64,000 nt of DNA from Endozoicomonas gorgoniicola (GTDB lineage: Bacteria; Pseudomonadota; Gammaproteobacteria; Pseudomonadales; Endozoicomonadaceae): the NCBI RefSeq assembly GCF_025562715.2, contig NZ_JAPFCC010000001.1, positions 3,883,501-3,947,500 on the forward strand, read 5' to 3'. How positions within the stretch are numbered: position 1 is the first letter of the stretch; each line of letters begins with the position of its first letter. Position numbers and translations under genes: made by a program. Shown here one piece after another: positions 61,874 through 64,000 of the stretch. The notes under the pieces were generated by a model. The model saw nothing but the letters and a program-made list of their open reading frames with translations, was not told the DNA's origin and did no database searches.

Positions 61874-63178
61874 GTGAGCAGTATTAAACTTGCAGTTATT
61901 GGCGGGGGGAGTAGCTATACCCCGGAATTAATTGAAGGCGTTATCCAACGTGTTGAAGCATTACCTGTTTCAGAAATATGTCTGGTTGATGTAGAGGATG
62001 GAAAAGAAAAGCTTTCGATCATTGAAGGCCTGAGCCGACGTATGGTTGAGAAGGCAGGATTGAATATCAGGGTGAGAGCCACTCTGGATCGTCGCGAAGC
62101 AATTCGTGACGCTCACTTTGTCATGACCCAATTCCGTGTTGGCGGCCTTAAGGCTCGTGCGCGTGATGAGCGTATTCCTCTGAAATACAATGTAATTGGA
62201 CAGGAAACCACGGGACCTGGCGGTTTTGCAAAAGCCTTGCGTACAATTCCGGTTATTCTGGATATCTGCAAGGATATTGAAGAACTGGCCCCAGATGCAT
62301 GGCTGATTAATTTCACCAATCCGGCAGGCATCGTAACTGAAGCTGTGTTGAAGCACACCAAAGTAAAAAGTATAGGCCTGTGCAATGTGCCTATAGGCAT
62401 GCAGTATGCGGTAGCGGAATCCCTGAACGCCAAGCCTGAAGAAACTTACATTGAGTTTGCAGGCCTGAATCACATGGTTTGGGGGCACAGGGTTTATGTC
62501 AATGGTGAGGATCGTACCCAGGAAGCTATTGCAGCCCTGATTGAAGGGGGGAGTGCGACCATGAAGAATATTATTGATACACAATTCTCCTCAGAGTTTA
62601 TTCAAGCCCTGAATGTTATCCCATGCCCTTATCACCGTTACTTTTATTTGAAAAACACTATGCTGGAAGAAGAAATGAAGTCCAGTAAAACAGAGGGTAC
62701 CCGCGCAGAACAGGTGATGAAAACTGAAGAGGAGTTGTTTGAAATTTATGCCAGCCCCGAGATGGACAAAAAACCGGAACAGCTTGAAAAGAGAGGCGGT
62801 GCTCATTACTCCAAAGTTTCTTTGAACCTGGTAGATGCCATCTGGAATAACCGCAAGGACATTCACACCGTTAACATTTTGAACAATGGTGCTATCTCTA
62901 ACTGTGCTCCTGATGTTTCTGTTGAAATTAATGCTGTGATTGACTCTGCCGGTGCTCACCCTATCACTTTTGGAGCCATGCCGGTGGAACTGAATGGCCT
63001 GATGCAGCAGGTGAAAAGTTATGAAAGCCTGGCAGTCGAAGCTGCTATCACAGGTGATCGCCATAAGGCTCTGCTGGCACTGACGGCTAACCCGTTTGTT
63101 CCGGATGCTAATGTGGCAGAGCAGATGTTGAATGACATCCTTGAGCAGAATAAGAGCCTGCTGCCACAGTTTTCGTAG
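61874..63178 (+). CDS. chbF: GH4 6-phospho-beta-glucosidase / diacetylchitobiose-6-phosphate hydrolase
   Basis: The enzyme splits the phosphorylated disaccharide inside the cell with NAD+ and a divalent metal. It starts at GTG 61874 with AGGAG upstream. The 434 residues have the NAD loop LAVIGGGSSYTPELIEGV, FVMTQFRVGGLKARARDERIPLKYNVIGQETTGPGGFAKALRTI, the metal-site region NFTNPAGIVTEAVLKH...GLCNVPIG and FAGLNHMVWG, as in CelF/ChbF. It is the last gene of the chbBA-lacI-chbF run and the only intact phospho-glycosidase seen here. Confidence 0.92.
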   Translation: MSSIKLAVIGGGSSYTPELIEGVIQRVEALPVSEICLVDVEDGKEKLSIIEGLSRRMVEKAGLNIRVRATLDRREAIRDAHFVMTQFRVGGLKARARDERIPLKYNVIGQETTGPGGFAKALRTIPVILDICKDIEELAPDAWLINFTNPAGIVTEAVLKHTKVKSIGLCNVPIGMQYAVAESLNAKPEETYIEFAGLNHMVWGHRVYVNGEDRTQEAIAALIEGGSATMKNIIDTQFSSEFIQALNVIPCPYHRYFYLKNTMLEEEMKSSKTEGTRAEQVMKTEEELFEIYASPEMDKKPEQLEKRGGAHYSKVSLNLVDAIWNNRKDIHTVNILNNGAISNCAPDVSVEINAVIDSAGAHPITFGAMPVELNGLMQQVKSYESLAVEAAITGDRHKALLALTANPFVPDANVAEQMLNDILEQNKSLLPQFS

Positions 63179-63255
63179 CATGACACTAGGAGCCTGACCG
63201 AGAATAGGATTTATCTGATATAATAGCGTTCAAAACGCAGCCCTGATGAAGCCTG

Positions 63256-64000
63256 ATGTCGCCACCACCAAAATTCAAGGATAGCCCTGTTGAGTTCGAC
63301 CAGCACCTGCTGTTTCCAACCAACATCTTTGATCTTCTTCCCAAAGATCATGACTGCTACATCTATGAGACCATCTTCCAGAACATTGATACCTCGGAAG
63401 TTGAAAAGCAGTACCATCACCTTGGACAGCATGCCTACCCACCCAAGCTGATCGTAGGTATCCTGATCTACGCCTACAGTCATGGTGTATTCAGCTCCCG
63501 TGAAATAGAAAAACGGTGTCGGCAGGACTTGGCATTCATGTACATCTCTCAGATGAATTGCCCAAACTTTCGGGTCCTGGGGGACTTCCGCAAAAACAAC
63601 CTGTCGTTTTTTCATGACTGTTTCAAACAGTCCGTCAAGCTGGCGATGGAGCTGAAACTGGCATCGCTTGGGCATATCAGCCTGGATGGTTCGAAATTCA
63701 AAGCCAACAGTTCAAAGCATAAGGCCATGAGCTACGGCCGGCTTAAAGCCAAAGAGGCAGAACTCAGCGCTGAGGTTGATGAACTGATCAAAAAAGCCAG
63801 CCAGTGCGATCAGGAAGAAGACGACGCCTACAAAGAAACCAATGGCTACAGTATTCCTGAAGACCTCCTGTTTAAAGAAGAACGGCTGAAGAAAATTAAG
63901 GCTGCTAAAAAAGCACTGGAAGAGCGTGAGAAAGCCCTCAATCCGGACGAGCCAATAGACGACAAGAAACAGATTAGCTTTGCAGACCATGATGCCCGGA
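63256..64000 (+). CDS. IS1182-family transposase, partial (runs off the window)
   Basis: From ATG 63256 the plus strand is open to the window edge (248 codons): FKDSPVEFDQHLLFPTNIFDLLPKDH, YPPKLIVGILIYAYSHGVFSSREIEKRCRQDLAFMYIS, FRVLGDFRKNNL and HISLDGSKFKANSSKHKAMSYGRLK, the IS1182 pattern with the first catalytic Asp in SLDGSKFKAN. The C-terminal half lies outside. The element's left end is probably near 63190, just after chbF, but the inverted repeat cannot be confirmed without the other end. Confidence 0.9.
   Translation, partial: MSPPPKFKDSPVEFDQHLLFPTNIFDLLPKDHDCYIYETIFQNIDTSEVEKQYHHLGQHAYPPKLIVGILIYAYSHGVFSSREIEKRCRQDLAFMYISQMNCPNFRVLGDFRKNNLSFFHDCFKQSVKLAMELKLASLGHISLDGSKFKANSSKHKAMSYGRLKAKEAELSAEVDELIKKASQCDQEEDDAYKETNGYSIPEDLLFKEERLKKIKAAKKALEEREKALNPDEPIDDKKQISFADHDAR

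Noticed and set aside
1..64000. tRNA or rRNA genes
   Set aside because: No stretch with the conserved tRNA A/B-box pattern or rRNA cores was noticed on either strand; a covariance-model scan would be needed to be certain.

Overview
The window looks like a piece of a gammaproteobacterial chromosome, most likely a marine, host-associated member of the Endozoicomonas group. This is an inference from the gene set (mrdA-rodA cell-wall cluster, PPi-type phosphofructokinase, fadBA, AbgT carrier, chitobiose PTS with an OprD/ChiP-like porin) and from the heavy load of insertion sequences and secreted repeat proteins. No database search was possible.

Layout. 1-6646 is a minus-strand housekeeping block: rodA (cut by the window edge), mrdA, rlmH, rsfS, proA and a REC-PAS-histidine kinase; nadD, often found between proA and rsfS, is not there. 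6859-9390 holds a catalytically altered RmlD-like protein, a 28-codon remnant resembling an hrpB 5' end, about 500 bp of unexplained DNA and an AraC-type regulator. 9526-16362 holds two tandem minus-strand paralogues of large exported repeat proteins; the first is split by a complete ISL3-family element with a perfect 8-bp target duplication. 16702-23223 is a plus-strand beta-oxidation cluster (acyl-CoA dehydrogenase, CoA transferase/hydrolase, fadB, fadA). An exported hypothetical and hrpB follow.

26695-35544 is a mosaic: a segment of about 1.2 kb (hrpB tail, HNH endonuclease gene, end of a PcfJ-like gene) occurs twice as direct repeats. Between the copies lie an overlapping two-gene unit (NdpA/YejK-like protein plus a predicted membrane protein), a deleted Mu-like prophage morphogenesis block and fragments of ISAzo13-family transposases. 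35758-47955 carries ordinary accessory and housekeeping genes (beta-propeller protein, fpr, dedA, trmH, tesB, polysaccharide deacetylase, lipoprotein cytochrome c, ubiX, mpl, pfp). 48247-51156 encodes an AbgT transporter and a YjjPB-type exporter pair.

51369-63178 is a chitobiose/cellobiose utilisation region: ChiP-like porin, EIIC, EIIB, EIIA, a LacI-family regulator, a GH4 phospho-glycosidase and ChbG deacetylase. Three near-identical 14-bp palindromes (TGTAAGCGNTTACA) lie upstream of the porin, the EIIC region and the EIIB gene and are probably the LacI-type operators of this regulon. The region is damaged: an ISKra4 element lies between one operator and EIIC and splits a porin-like remnant, a GH1 phospho-glucosidase is reduced to its first ~70 codons, and chbG is split by an IS1380 element. 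Removing each of the three complete elements with one copy of its target duplication rejoins the flanking frame. An IS1182-type transposase runs off the right edge.
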